Positions 20,127 through 32,679 of a DNA stretch of 64,000 nt are shown here, piece after piece. The notes beneath the pieces are model-generated. The model worked only from the letters and a program-made list of their open reading frames with translations. It made no database searches and was not told the DNA's origin. The position numbers were made by a program, and so were the translations under genes. The stretch is from Amphibalanus amphitrite. Lineage: Eukaryota; Arthropoda; Thecostraca; Balanomorpha; Balanidae. Numbering within the stretch: position 1 is the stretch's first letter; each line of letters begins with the position of its first letter. Location: assembly GCF_019059575.1 (NCBI RefSeq), contig NW_024883395.1:18501-82500 (forward strand), in the 5' to 3' direction.

Positions 20127-22155
20127 CACTGGCGGTCCCAGGGGGGGGGGGGGCACGGGGGCCATGGCCCCCCCTTTGGTGCTGAAAGGTGGGGCCATAC
20201 TATCTTTTGGCCCCACCTTTCAGATCGAACACAAGTCCTAGAAAAGCTTTTTGTATGTTTCATTTTCTTTCTTGTGCCATCAAAGGACGTAAATTTCACT
20301 CATGAGTGGGCTCAGTTTCGTATTCTGTCAATTTGGTGGTCAGCGTCGCTGGCACCGGTTCACGAGTATGGCCGCATCTTACATGGAATATCAGCGTGGG
20401 TTTACTTGAGGCTCTAGTAGGCCCAGCAATGGCTGGCATGAGACCTCTTCGGCAGTGGCGGGTGGCCCTGCCGAAGGAGCGTGGCTCTAAGACACTAAAG
20501 TAAGACCTCATGGGTTGGTGCTGTGCACCTCAGAAGCCCGGTGGTGACGCCGTATGCCGGCTTGGTTTCTTAAGGATTAGCGTGGGATCTCCGGGGCCTG
20601 CATAGAGTTTGCATTAGCTAGTATGTAATTTCAGAGGCCTGTATGTAATGTGTACACAGTGGCGGTCGCGGGGGGCATCAGGGCCATGCCCCCCCCCCCC
20701 CAAGGCACATAAAGGGGGCCATCATATCATTTGCCCCCCCCCCCCTCAAGCAACCGATGGGCCCCCATAGGTGTATGGGACCCTGGCCCCGATTCGATCG
20801 TCACGAGGCTAAAAAAACACGCCCACACCGGTCTTTGAGCGTCCAACACTGACCTCTGAGGGAACTTCAGTGGCGGTCAAGCGCCCACGTTGACCGCTAA
20901 GAGCCCACATCGACCTCTGAGGCCCCACATCTGACCTATGAGGACCCCTTACCGGCCTCAGGGGCCCCAACCGGCGTCTGAGGGTCTCACACCGGTCTCT
21001 AGTGGCCTTATTGCTGTCTCTGGTGTCCCAAGACGAACATTTAGGTGCCAATGAGGGCCCCGCATTGGCTGCTGAAGACCCGATGCTGGCCTCTAAGGGC
21101 CTGCATTGGCCTCTGAGGAGGGCTCATCTTGGCCTTTGAGGGCCCTCTGCTGGCCTCTGCCTCTGGGTTCCAACGACGGCTCGTTCCGGTCTTTTAGGGC
21201 CCCACGCTGACCTCTGAGGGCCCCATGTTGGCCTGTAATGAGTAGGACCCACATAAGCCTCCGAGAGCCCAACTCGGTCTCTGATGGTCTCAAACTACTG
21301 GCCTTTGCAGTTTGCAGGCCCTGTACTGGTCTCCGAGGGCCCTAAACTGGCCTCTAAGTGAAAACATATATGGGTGGGCTTCTGAAGATCACAGGGCTCA
21401 CGCAGACTCCTGCACAGCCATACGTTGGTCCTGATCGAGATTACTTTACGTCCTGAATCCTGATGGTCCCACGCAGATTCCCTCATATTTCGACGTCGGG
21501 ACCCCATGAGCCGGTGTGGGTCCTGGGGCTGGCAGAGACTGATGAAGTCCTTAGGGCTCCGCTCAGGGCCATTCTTTTTAGCAGTAGGACTATAAGGCAG
21601 GTTGAGTGAGCCCCAATAGAGCCGTTGCGAGACCCCGCGCGAGTCGTGCGCGGCCCTCAGATGCCAATTTTGAAAACCAGGAAGTAGGAACCTGTGGGGC
21701 CGGGGGTCTCCAAAGGTCGGTGTACCTATTCTCTCCCGCCGCCAAACAGCTATATGGGTAAATGTCATAGTCTGAAAATGATCTCTGGGTTTCACATGCT
21801 TGTTCAAAGCAAGAGGTATCCGTACTTTTCCGAATTGTTTTATTGTGGTAAGGTCATGAATCCGCGTGCCCGACCTTCCAGTATATGCTACACCGATCCG
21901 TCGCCATGGTGCAGTGGCCCGACCGGTGGAAACACCGTGGGACGGGAAATGGAACTGGTGCTTTTGCCTTAAATTGAGCTTAAAGATTTCACGCAAGAAT
22001 GAGGTGGATGAAGCATAAGTAATGCCAACTGCGCGGCGCCTTGTGGACGTAAAAAAGTAGCCGATCACCCCCCCCCCCCCCGGTGACTGATCAATGTTAT
22101 GTCCCGCGAGTGTGACTTTGGCCCCCCCTTTTGCGAGCGGCTGCGACCGCCAGTG
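20127..22155. mobile_element. hAT-like non-autonomous element
   Basis: Starts CACTGGCGGTC and ends GACCGCCAGTG, flanked by the 8-bp duplication CAACCCCC (20119-20126 and 22156-22163). TIR type and 8-bp duplication fit hAT. A second CAGTGGCGGTCGCGGGGGGC start at 20658 suggests an older relative inside. No transposase frame. It contains G-run/C-run hairpins and a minisatellite at about 20826-21360. Confidence 0.82.
20826..21360. repeat. Degenerate 20-23 bp minisatellite, GGCCTCTGAGGGCCC core
   Basis: Many diverged tandem copies of about 21 bp with consensus near ACACCGGCCTCTGAGGGCCC. Period length drifts between copies, so it is not coding. The same repeat occurs at 39010-39340 in an unrelated element. 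Confidence 0.65.
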
Positions 22156-22766
22156 CAACCCCCCCTAAGGTTTTTCGCAAATAACGTAAAAAAGGCGGCG
22201 CGTAGCGCCGCCAAATTTGGCATACCCTCTGGAGCAACCTTTTGGCACCTTCCCTGAAAATTTCAGGTCTCTGCCGTTTCAGGTCAGGTCACCAGGTCAG
22301 AAAAACCGGTACAAGGTCATGGTCAAATTTCAATTTTCTTTGTGCACCTGTCCAACTCACAGTTGTGAACTGATTTCCTCCAAACTTTCAGGATGTCCTA
22401 AGATCACCGAGTTGTGTAACACAAAGTTCGTTTTTTTAATGTCACTGACCTGAGGTCAGTTAGAGGTCATTACTTCGTAATGTTAAGCCTATGGGAAAAT
22501 ATTCAATTCGGAAAATACTGGTGCTATCCGCTTCGTTCTATCACTTTGGTGCTTTGAAACAACAGTACGTAACATTATGTCACTTGGTGCTTCTTTGTTT
22601 GGTGTACTTATCCATGGGTCAGGCCAAATGAGGTCAACTGAGGTCAAATGACGTTTGTGCCAATAACTTGTCACACAATAAAGATAAAGCTTTCAAAATG
22701 GCATCATTCTGTTCCTCTTGAACGGCCGAGTCGAATGATATGCAACATTAAGCATTTCGACCATTC

Positions 22767-23801
22767 TTAACCCTCGCCGGACCTATTGGTTTTCTACATA
22801 CGCGCCGGCCGAGGGGGGGGGGGCGGGTAGGACCCCCCCTCGCCGTTTCGCCCCTGGTGGAGCTAGCGCGTTGCGGAAAAAACGAGCGTGTGCGCCGTTA
22901 CGAGACGCAGAGATTGGTACCCGATTTCAAGGTCCTAGGTCAACCGGTGACCTCTGAGGTCAGGTCAAGTGCCCCAAGGTACGGTTCAGTTTTTGGTGAA
23001 TAACTTCGCAAAAAACGGCCGCAGAGCGCCGATTTTGGCAGTATCGTGTTTGTCACGCTCAGGCGCGTCGAATGATATACTTTGTGTCCGGGTCAGGTCA
23101 ACTTGGGGCGTTGACCTCAGGTCAAGGTCAGGTCAGCACCCCTAGGTCACGAAGTTGGTCGAAAGAGGTCATCTCGCATATCATTCGATCCGGCAGGTCT
23201 TCCTGAGTCCATTGGTGGCTTTCCCGACTCGCTAACTCAATTTGATCAAGAGTTATTGACGAAAAACTAATATGACCTTGATGACGTCATAAATGACGTC
23301 ACGCAAGGTCAAAATTGCAAAAGTGACGCATCTAACCTTGCAAGGAGTGCATCAAATCACGATTCTGTGTGCTTGAGATAGTTGGAGATCGTTCCCGGCG
23401 CCAGAATAGCAGTTTTCATTTTTCCCCATTGACTTATAATGGTGAGGTTACGAAAATGACCTGACCTCATATGACCTTTAGGAAAAATCCGAGATATACA
23501 AGTTGTGGGACTCATAATGGATACTAGATCCTGCAAGTTTCATTTCCCTGTGACATCACCTCTGGCAGTGAGGGCGTTGCGAAGTTGCGACACCTGAAGA
23601 CCGTGCAGAGGTTCATTTATGACGTCATAGGTCAGTGACCTGACCTGACCCAAAAATGCGGTTGGTGTCAAAAGATCTGGCTTGGATCAAAGGTCATGTA
23701 TGCCAAGTTTCAGCTCTCTATCGCCAGCGTGGTCGGAGTTATCGCGAAAAACCCTATGGGGGGCGGCACCCGCCCCTCCCCCCTCGGCCGGCGAGGGTTA
23801 A
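22767..23801. mobile_element. TTAA-flanked non-autonomous element, family D
   Basis: Ends TTAACCCTCGCCGG and CCGGCGAGGGTTAA, with a G/C hairpin inside. The interior has the shared plan: TTTTTGGTGAATAACTT and its inverse near 22990 and 23250, TCGAATGATATAC/ATATCATTCGA arms, and AGGTCA hexamers. It sits inside the family B copy, three bases from the next insertion. Confidence 0.85.
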
Positions 23802-23804
23802 GAC

Positions 23805-25694
23805 TTAACCCGCGCACCGACGGGGGTCTGCGCCAACTTCGCACCGACGGGGGGGGGGCGGATGACCGCCCCCCCCTGAGATCTCGAGAACGAAGCAAGA
23901 TAGCGACAAGCGGTAAACGGCATCGGATACGCACGGCCAAGATCTACAATTTTTACTAAGGTCATTTTCAGGTCAGGTCAAAGATGACGTCACAGGGGTC
24001 GAAAAAGTCAAAATGGCGGCGCTAGATATGGAGAGAGTTTTTCTCGAATAACTTTCGAATTAGTCAAGATAGGAACAAACTAAGGGCATCATCGTGATCC
24101 TCTCGTCAATCCGCATGGGATGATATATATGTTGACCTCGAAAGGTCAAGGTCAAAGGTTGACCTCAGGTCACGTGACCTCGAGGTCATCATGTATATCA
24201 TTCGATGCGTCTTGACGAGCTGAACACAATGGGACCATCCACGCGTCTGTATCTTGTTCCTGTACGGAGTTATTGGCCAAAAACCTTTGGTGACCTTTGA
24301 TGACGTCACATGACCTCACAGCTGCCCAACAGCAAAACAGACCTCAAGGTAGTGAAGGTTGATCGTATATGAAGTCCTGTATGGTATATGGGGCCATTCC
24401 GACCCGTTTTAGTGGTAAAAACAGGGAGTTGATTTTTCCCCCATTGACTTATAATGGGGAGGTCGCGAAATTGACCTGACCTTAGGTCACCGAGATCAAA
24501 ATTCCGAGATAAACAAATTGTAGCTACTAATGACCTAATAATATCCTGCGACTTTCAAAGGCCTCCGACATCTACTGTAGCTCTGGCACGGTGACAAAGT
24601 TGCAAAAAAGTGACTTGAGGTTGGGTCATTCAAAGTGACCTGGTGACCTGACCTTAACCCTATTAGTGGCAGTGGGGGGGGTTGTTTTTATCCACCCCTC
24701 AGGTTTTTCGGGAATATCTCCGAAACCGCTGAAGCTACGATGCTGAAATTTTCTGACTTTTCCTAAAACTAAATTGGGCACATTCCCTGAAAATTTCAAA
24801 GTCATAACTTTACCAGGGGCGGCTCCAGAGCACTGGGAATTGGGGGGTCCTATTCGTGAAGCGAGTCATTTGGGCGAAGATCACGATGCTGCACCAGTTT
24901 TACGAACAGTGAATGAAAGGTATCATGTGATAACATATACAAAGTTATTGTGCATCCTCTTTTGACACGTTTTTGCTATAATAGGCGGATCCAGGCGTCC
25001 AAAAAGGGTGGTTATTTTTTACCTCCCAACATAGGTGCCCTGACACCGCCTATGCATGACCAATACAATTTTAGTCGTTCTCTCATAAGAAATTTGTAAC
25101 ATAACAAGACCATTGCCACCCTTTTTAGAAACAGTACCAACAAAAACCTTATTTACTATACTTTTTGTGTACCCCCAATCTCAATGATCTGTATCCGCCT
25201 ATGATTTTTGAAAATGCATATTTTTAGGATCCATGTGAATTCCTGGTTCATTCTCTATCGATCGGCAAAAGTTGCGTTAAGATTGGTTCAGAAACCTGGC
25301 CGTGATAAACAGTCTAAAATGTATCTGCAATTTGTCCGTTTTTACCCCCCTCTACCCCCCTATTGACATTTTTCAACTTTTTTTTTTAGAAATGTAGATC
25401 TCGTTGAGCCAAATCGAATGCCGTTTGAATTTTGAAAATCGGCCGGTTAGATCTCGAGATATCAAGGGGGGGTCGTAAACAGCCCCCCCCCCCCTGCCAC
25501 TAATATGGGGTAGCCAGGAGCCTGCCACTAATAGGGTTAAAAGGTAGGAGGTTCAAACTTGCACACCATGTGTAAAATTGATGAGGTTATAGTCATACCA
25601 AATTTCTCGGCGCTACGCGCCGCGGTTTTCCCGCTATTCGCGAAAAACCTCAGGGGGGGGGGATATCCGCCCCCCCCGTCGATGCGAGGGTTAA
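23805..25694. mobile_element. TTAA-flanked element, family C, interrupted by another TTAA element
   Basis: Left end TTAACCCGCGCACCGACGGGGG, right end GATGCGAGGGTTAA. Without the inner element at 24654-25540 its length is 1007 bp, close to 1020 bp of the copy at 17848-18867, to which it aligns in inverse orientation through the internal blocks. Confidence 0.85.
24654..25540. mobile_element. TTAA-flanked non-autonomous element, family E
   Basis: Ends TTAACCCTATTAGTGGCAG and CTGCCACTAATAGGGTTAA. It is inserted in the family C copy at a TTAA whose empty form (CCTTAAAATG on the minus strand) is present at about 18001-18010. Unlike the other families it lacks dense AGGTCA hexamers. A second copy in opposite orientation is at 40123-40998. 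Confidence 0.88.
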
Positions 25695-26063
25695 GATGTA
25701 CTTATGATGTGCTTAACTTTTTAAGTACACTTAAGCAAGCAAAGAAGTATTACATTCGACGCGCCTTGACGTGGTGAGTTCACTGGTGCTTTTCTTTTTG
25801 CTCTATCTTAATTAGATCAAAAGTTATAGGCGAAAAACGTTTGGCCTGTTTTAGCAAAATTTTTGCACTTATACCCCCCCAAAAAAACCTAAATATTGAC
25901 TTATAGTCACCAATTTTTCACGGGGGCGAGATCTCCTATGGACCCACCTACCCTGTAAATTTGGCGTTTCTAAGTGCCATAGGAGCCAATCGCCAGGGGG
26001 GGTCGTACCAACCCCCCCTCGCCGTCCGTGTTATGGAAAAGGCCCTCGCTTGGCGAGGGTTAA

Positions 26064-26942
26064 GGGTTCTCAGAGTCGGGAAGCGTCGTATTTGTGGTAT
26101 ACTTTCAAACATTGTGTAACCTGCGTGGTCACATGGAAATGGGTAGAGAGGCATCATTATAGCAAAGCAAATTATTCACTAGTTCGCACCACAAATTTCG
26201 CAAAGGGTTACATCTCATTGCTAAAATTAGCTAGTTTGCATTAGCCGTTTGCATTTGTATGTTTGCATTTTGACTGGTAAATCGTTTCACCCGCCTAAAT
26301 ACTCTAGCAAAATAGCAGACAATATCGAATACTCTAAAAAAGCAGAGATGCGTATCTGTTCACACACTATCTGTGTTGCATGGTCGCACTTGACTTCAGG
26401 CCATCTTCCAAGACAACCCAACTTACATCACATCCACAGCCTTATCGATTGTTCGCCAGACCCGTTCCCTCCTTTGGCGCCTGATGACGTCATTCCTCTG
26501 TCACGTGACTCACCCTGCGACTATTGAGCTGGTCACGTGACTGGTCCCCGACGATTGTTGTGGCCCGTTGCTCGGTTGCCGTGAGGGGGCGACTGGGGGA
26601 GGGGAGAGGAGGGTGACCATCGCCCGGGGTGATAGTCGGTTTTCGCCCGTGGGCTCGAACGCGCGTGTGTATGTGCGGGTGAGGGTTCGTGAGTTGGGGA
26701 GACGATATTATGCAAAGGAGACGTTTTAGAAAGTGTTGACAGAGTGGAAAGAGTATCGTTGACTAGAAAAGTGTATTGATCAGTGTAATCATTGCAGAGA
26801 AGTGAAGTATAAGTGTTTTTTTTCGGTGGATTTTCATCTAAGCTAGCTTTGTGTTGCGCGTCTGCTGATTATTTCTAAGCGCGCGATAGCGCGTTTGGTG
26901 TTTGATTATTATTTCTATTATTTCTAAGCGCGTTCGGTGTTT
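26064..26942. other. Repeat-free stretch with CRE and E-box words
   Basis: No repeat recognised. Near 26484 there is a palindromic CRE (TGACGTCA), followed by two CACGTGAC words (26501, 26534) and a GC-richer segment to about 26700. This could be a promoter, but no start site or exon is supported. Confidence 0.3.
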
Positions 26943-27361
26943 GAAAGTATTCAGAAAGGCGTTCGTCCAAAAGAGGCACCTTTCAATTTTCTCACGTTGA
27001 CTTATAGGTAATGGAGAGGTCGCAAAATTGACCTGTCCTTAGGTCACCGATATCAAAATTCCGAGATATACATTTTGTATATTTTGTTTCTCTTCTCAAT
27101 CGCTGAAAGTTTCAAAGCGATCGGTCACTCAGTGTAGCTATGGCAGGCATTGAGACTTATTAGGAGGTGAGGTCACTTGACGTGACCTGGTGACCTGACC
27201 TTGAGTGACCTTTGTCTGATTTGTTACAGCCTGTGCGGAAAAGAAGTATGATAAGTTGTGCAAAAAACGGCGGCGCTCTGCGCCGCTGTTTTTTTATTTG
27301 CAAAAATAACGCAGGGGGTGGGGTGTTCAAACACCCGACCCCCAGCAAGGCGCGGTTTTAA
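26943..27361. mobile_element. TTAA-flanked element, family A, right-end fragment
   Basis: Aligns with about 420 terminal bases of family A and ends GGCGCGGTTTTAA, sharing TTAA with the following copy. The left part is missing. Confidence 0.7.
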
Positions 27362-28541
27362 CCCGCGCCGGGCCGGGGGGGGGGTGTTTGAACACCCCCC
27401 CCTGCGGTTTTTCGCAGATATCTCAAAAACGGCGGCGCGGAGCGCCGCCGTTTTTGGCACACCTGTTTGTGCATCTTTTCCGCACATGTTGTAAAAATTT
27501 CAGACCCAGGTCGCCTTAGGTCAGGTCACCAGGTCACGCCAAGTGACCTCACCTCAGAAAAAATAGGATTGTTCGTCATAGCTACACCGATTGATCGATT
27601 GCCTTGAAACTTTCAGCGATTGATAAGAGCAACTATATCTACAAAATGTATATCTCGGAATTTTGATATCGGTGACCTAAGGTCAGGTCAATTTTGCGGC
27701 CTCTCCATTATAAGTCAATGGGAGAAAATTGAAAAGCGTCTGTTTTGCACGAACGCTATTCTAGACACTCTCAAACATCGATATATAGGTACAATTGACA
27801 CACTGAACCGGAAAATGGCAACTGTGACCCCTCGTTATGTCCCCGAGGTCATCTCAGGTCACGAACAGAATCTATCAGTTTTTCGCTAATAACTTCTGAT
27901 AGAGGCGTGCTAGAGCGCTGAAAACGCCTTAGATGTGTTCGGCTCGACGTTGCGGATCGACTGATATGCAACATGACCTTTTCCGGTCAGGTCATGACCT
28001 TGACCTGAGGTCAAATTTTCAAGCTGACTTTTCAAGGTCAAATTATAGTTCATTCGACGCGTCTCGACGAGAGGAACACGATGCTGGCAAAAGTAATCTC
28101 ATGGCTCTTTTGAGTCAAAAGTTATTGCCAAAAAAACACTTTTCGTAAAAACGGCTATTTTTGAAGTTTTTGCCCTCTGGAGGCTAAACCGTTGACCTGA
28201 GGTCAAATCTGAGAAACATTATTCAGAAAGGTCTGTAAAAGGGCTATCGAATGCGTTTTTCCGCGGCGCTGTAGCTCTATCGGTTCCCGAGATAGTTGTG
28301 GGCAGTTTCCAAAATGTTGAAATAGTCAACATTTTACCTTTGGTGACCTCTGGTGACCTGACCTTTGACCTGACCCAAAAAATGACCGAAGTGTTTTCGT
28401 CCTTATTTTAGACGTTCTTTCGATTGCCGCTTACCGCGTGTCGCTACGTGGCCCAGGAGCCGAGTTAGACGGGGGGGTGTTCAGACACCCCCCCCCCCGG
28501 CCCGGCGCGGAATCTCAGAGCACCGGCCCGGCGCGGGTTAA
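27358..28541. mobile_element. TTAA-flanked element, family A, complete, forward
   Basis: Ends TTAACCCGCGCCGGGCCGG and CCGGCCCGGCGCGGGTTAA. It shares its left TTAA with a fragment and its right TTAA with an inverted copy. Internal plan as in 61678-62871. Confidence 0.87.
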
Positions 28542-29714
28542 CCCGCGCCGGGCCGGTGCTCCGCGACTTCCGTGCCGGGCCGGGGGAGGGGGTCTGAACA
28601 CCCCCCCCTTCTAACTCGGCTCCTGGGCCACGTAGCGACACGCGGTGAGCAGCATTCAAAAGATCGTCTAAAATAAGGACGAAAACACTTCAGTCATTTT
28701 TTGGGTCAGGTCAAAGGTCAGGTCACCAGAGGTCACTAAAGGTAAAATGCTGGCTATTTTAACATTTTGGAAACTGCCAATGGCTAACTCGGGAACCAAT
28801 AGAGCTACAGCGCCGCGGAAAAGCGCATTCGATAGCCCTTTTAACGCTCTTTCGCTAATATGTGCTCAGATTTGACCTCAGGTCAACGGTTTAGCCTCCA
28901 GAGGGCAAAAACTCCAAAAAATAGCCGTTTTTTACGAACAGTGTTTTTCGGCAATAACTTCTGACTCAAAAGAGCCACGACATTACTCTTGCCAGCATCG
29001 TGTTCCTCTCGTCGAGACGCGTCGAATGAACTATAATTTGACCTTGAAAGGTCAACTTGAAAATTTGACCTCTGGTCAAGGTCATGACCTGACCGAAAAA
29101 GGTCATGTTGCATATCAGTCGATCTGCATCGTCAAGCCGAACACATCTAAGGCGTTTTCATCGCTCTATCATGCCTCTATCAGAAGTAATTAGCGAAAAA
29201 CTGTTAGATACTATTTGTGACCTGAGATGACCTCGGGGACATAACGAGGGGTCACAGGTGCCATTTTTCGGATTCAGTGTGTCCTTTTTACCTGCATCCC
29301 GATGTTTGAGAGTGTCTAGAATGGCGTTCGTGCAAAACAGACGCCTTTCAATTTTCTCCCATTGACTTATAATGGAGAGGCCGCAAAATTGACCTGACCC
29401 TAGGTCACCGATATCGAAATTCCGAGATATACGTTTTATAGATACTGTTACTCTCATCAATCGCTGAAAGTTTCAAGACAATCGTGCAGTCGGTGTAACT
29501 ATGACGAACATTCTAATTTTTTCTGAGGTGAGGTCACTTGGCGTGACCTGGTGACCTGACCATGAGCGACCTGGGTCTGAAATTTTTACAACATGTGCGG
29601 AAAAGATGCATGAACAGGTGTGCTAAAAACGGCGGCGCTCCGAGCCGCCGTTTTTGAGATATCTGCGAAAAACCGCAGGGGGCTGTTCAAACCCCCCGGC
29701 CCGGCGCGGGTTAA
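28538..29714. mobile_element. TTAA-flanked element, family A, complete, inverted
   Basis: The same family as 27358-28541 in reverse orientation, sharing the single TTAA at 28538-28541. Together they form an inverted repeat of about 2.36 kb with no spacer. Confidence 0.87.
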
Positions 29715-29843
29715 CAGCATGTGCGGAAAAGATGTCTGACAAGGTGTGTCAAAAATGGTGACGCACCGCGGCGCCGTTCTTTAGATGTTAGCGAAAAAAG
29801 CAGGGGGAAGTGTTTAAACACCCCTTAGAAGGGCGCGGGTTAA
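29715..29843. mobile_element. Short right-end fragment of family A
   Basis: Matches only the last 130 bp of family A (GCGGCGCC hairpin remnant, G/C hairpin with GTTTAAAC) and ends GGGCGCGGGTTAA. Confidence 0.6.
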
Positions 29844-29924
29844 CGCCCCCCCCCCTCCTAGCAAATGGCGGGTGGCGAAATACCCGAGCGACTGCCGGTT
29901 TAAGTAGTTTGGCATGTGTTTCAG

Positions 29925-30163
29925 ATGGAAAAAGCTCCTTTGAACGAAACAAAGGAAGAGATGGATCGCCCTGATAGGAACAGCACCACAATGAGGAAAG
30001 AGATGGACGATCTGAAACGGAAGATTACCCAATTATCGGAGGAGAATGCTACATTGCATACTAGGGTGGACCGCCTGGAGCGGTCAGCGCAGGTCAAGGA
30101 GACCATGGAGGATCCGCCTCGGAAGGTCCCCCGGCTAGAGCCGCCATCCGACCATCTGCAAGG
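29925..30163 (+). CDS. Candidate single exon with a coiled coil, product unknown
   Basis: An ATG frame preceded by TGTGTTTCAG (acceptor-like) and followed by CAAGG|GTGAGA (donor-like). Residues about 25-55 form heptads ([23 protein letters not shown]) typical of a coiled coil, followed by a Pro-rich basic end. It could be a host exon or a transposon ORF1 piece. There is no second exon to support it. Confidence 0.3.
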
Positions 30164-30307
30164 GTGAGACTGAATGGCAATATGAGGTGGACTCTGTATG
30201 TGTACGTAGACTGTAAAGCTGGTACCTACTGGTGCTAGACTTTTGGGTTCGCATGGGTAGACTTGGGGTGGCGCTGGAGGTAGTCTGGGGTATCACATCA
30301 TCATCAT

Positions 30308-30496
<189 letters not shown>

Positions 30497-30515
30497 ACGG
30501 GCCATATGCTAACTC

Positions 30516-30671
30516 GGGTAGTATGCAAACTACCCGGGCAGTATGCAAACTACCCAACAGCCCGGGCAGTATGCATACCGCCCGGGTAGTATGCATACTA
30601 CCCGACCGCTTGGGCAGTATGCATACCGCCCGGGTAGTTTGCATACTGCCCGGGTAGTATGCATACTACCC
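30516..30671. repeat. Array of seven 20-bp palindromes
   Basis: Units such as GGGTAGTATGCATACTACCC and GGGCAGTATGCATACCGCCC, some directly adjacent. Mismatches between arms are mostly transitions. Confidence 0.85.
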
Positions 30672-30775
30672 ACCTTTCATCTCACGGGCAGGATGTTTAC
30701 TCGGGCAGTATGCTGACCGTGGCTCGTGAGGCTAGTTAATGCCATAGCTCGCATACAATGTCAATGGCAGACACT

Positions 30776-31830
30776 TTAACCCACGCGGGACCGCGCTCGG
30801 CACCAGCCGTGCCGGTTTTTTGGGAGGGGGATTGAACACCCATAACTCGACTCCTGTGCCACTTAGCGGCACAGGAGTAAGCTGCATGTAAGATGCCGTA
30901 AGCGGCATTCAAAATAACATAAAAATTCATGGAAAAAAACTCCTGTCATGTTTTAGGTCAGACCAAAGATCAGGTCACCAGAGGTCATCAAAGGTCAATT
31001 TTCACCTTTTTAACTTTTTTACAAATCGGCCCACAAGCTCGGAAACTAATAGAGCTAAAGCGCCGCAAAGATGCGCATTCAGTAGCTCTACTAACGCTTT
31101 CTGGAATAAGCCCTCAAAGTTGACCTAAGCTCAACAGTGTAGCCTCCAGAGGGCAACAACGTCTAAAATAGCTGTTTTGACGATTTATATATTTTACGGC
31201 AAAATTAGTTTACCTTAGATAGGCACGACATTGCGTTTGCTGGCATCGTGTTCCTCTCGTCGAGACGTGTGGAGTTAACTATAATTTGGCTTTTAAGACC
31301 ACTTTAAAATTTGACCTAAGGTCAGGGTCATGACCTGACATGAAAAGGTCATGTTGGTTATCAGACGATCCTTATCGTCGACTTAAACACATCTAAGGTT
31401 ATTTCCATTGCTCGAATACGTCTCCATAAAAAGTAGGTAATCGTAAAAAAGTACTGCAGATCTGTTATGACCTGACATGGCCTCATGGTCATAAAGAGGG
31501 GTCACTACAAGTGCAATTTGCCGATTCAGTGTGTTGTGTTTACATGGAACCCGATATTTGAGAGCGTTTAGAAGGACTTTTATCCAAAAAGGCGTCTTTC
31601 AACTTTCTCCTGTCAACTTCTAAGAGACTGCAAAATTGGCCTGACCTTAGGTCATCGGTTGGACATCAAAGTTCCAATGCATGTATTTTATACATGCTTT
31701 TACTGCTATTGATCGCTGAAAGTTTCAAAGCGATCGTTCAGTCGGGGTAGCTATGGCGAACAAGTTCTAACCTTTTCTGAGGTAAGGTCACTTAATCTGT
31801 CCTGCAGTTACCTGACCATAAGAACTTGTT
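30776..31830. mobile_element. Old degenerate family A TTAA-type element
   Basis: Starts TTAACCCACGCGGGACC and follows the family A order (CTCCTGTGCCACTTAGCGG, GCGCCGCAAAG, CGTGTTCCTCTCGTCGAGACG, AGGTCA hexamers, TTTCAAAGCGATCG) at much lower identity. The far end is not preserved. Confidence 0.6.
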
Positions 31831-32157
31831 ACGCCTTGCATGCAAATGGTTTCATGCAGCATTAGCTATTGAAACTGTACTTACGCCCTCTACAGGTCCA
31901 GATGCCAAACCAAAGCCATCGAGTAATGATACTATAGATCAGTCGTCATTTATGAAAATGACTTGTTGGTCGCTGGCTAATAAACAATGAAATTCTGGGG
32001 AAAAATTTCAGTCTGTATATTCTAATTCTTATTCCATCCTTCAATCGATAAAACACGCTTGACGGCAAAACAGACTTCGTAATTAAGCTATTTTACTCAG
32101 AGATCCATTTTTATTTTTAAAATGGACATGAAATACACAACTTCAAGACGAGAGGCG

Positions 32158-32303
32158 GGCAGTATGCAAACTGCCCAAGCTTTTGGGCGGTATGCATACT
32201 GCCCAAGGGGTCGGGTAGTATGCATACTACCCGGGCGGTATGCATACTGCCCGGGCTGTTGGGTAGTTTGCATACTGCCCGGGCAGTTTGCATACTGCCC
32301 AAG
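32158..32303. repeat. Array of six 20-bp palindromes
   Basis: Counterpart of the array at 30516-30671 in inverse position; units include GGGCGGTATGCATACTGCCC and GGGTAGTTTGCATACTGCCC. Confidence 0.85.
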
Positions 32304-32319
32304 TTAGCATATGACCCGT

Positions 32320-32638
<319 letters not shown>

Positions 32639-32679
32639 TAGTGTAAGCTGGAAGCAGATTATTCTTATGGCAATGCTCA

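Larger units (their letters stand above)
20089..26063. mobile_element. TTAA-flanked element, family B, carrying several nested transposons
   Basis: The outer ends are TTAACCCTCGCC (20089) and GGCGAGGGTTAA (26063). Removing a hAT element plus its 8-bp duplicate (2037 bp), a TTAA element at 22767-23801 (1031 bp) and a second at 23805-25694 (1886 bp) leaves 1021 bp, against 1022 bp for the complete copy at 60502-61523. The retained parts (20089-20126, 22156-22766, 25695-26063) align in order with that copy. This shows one ancestral insertion later hit three times, with a fourth element inside one of the insertions. Confidence 0.88.

Noticed and set aside
30516-32303. CRISPR-like array
   Set aside because: Units are palindromes without constant-length unique spacers, in a eukaryotic transposon setting.
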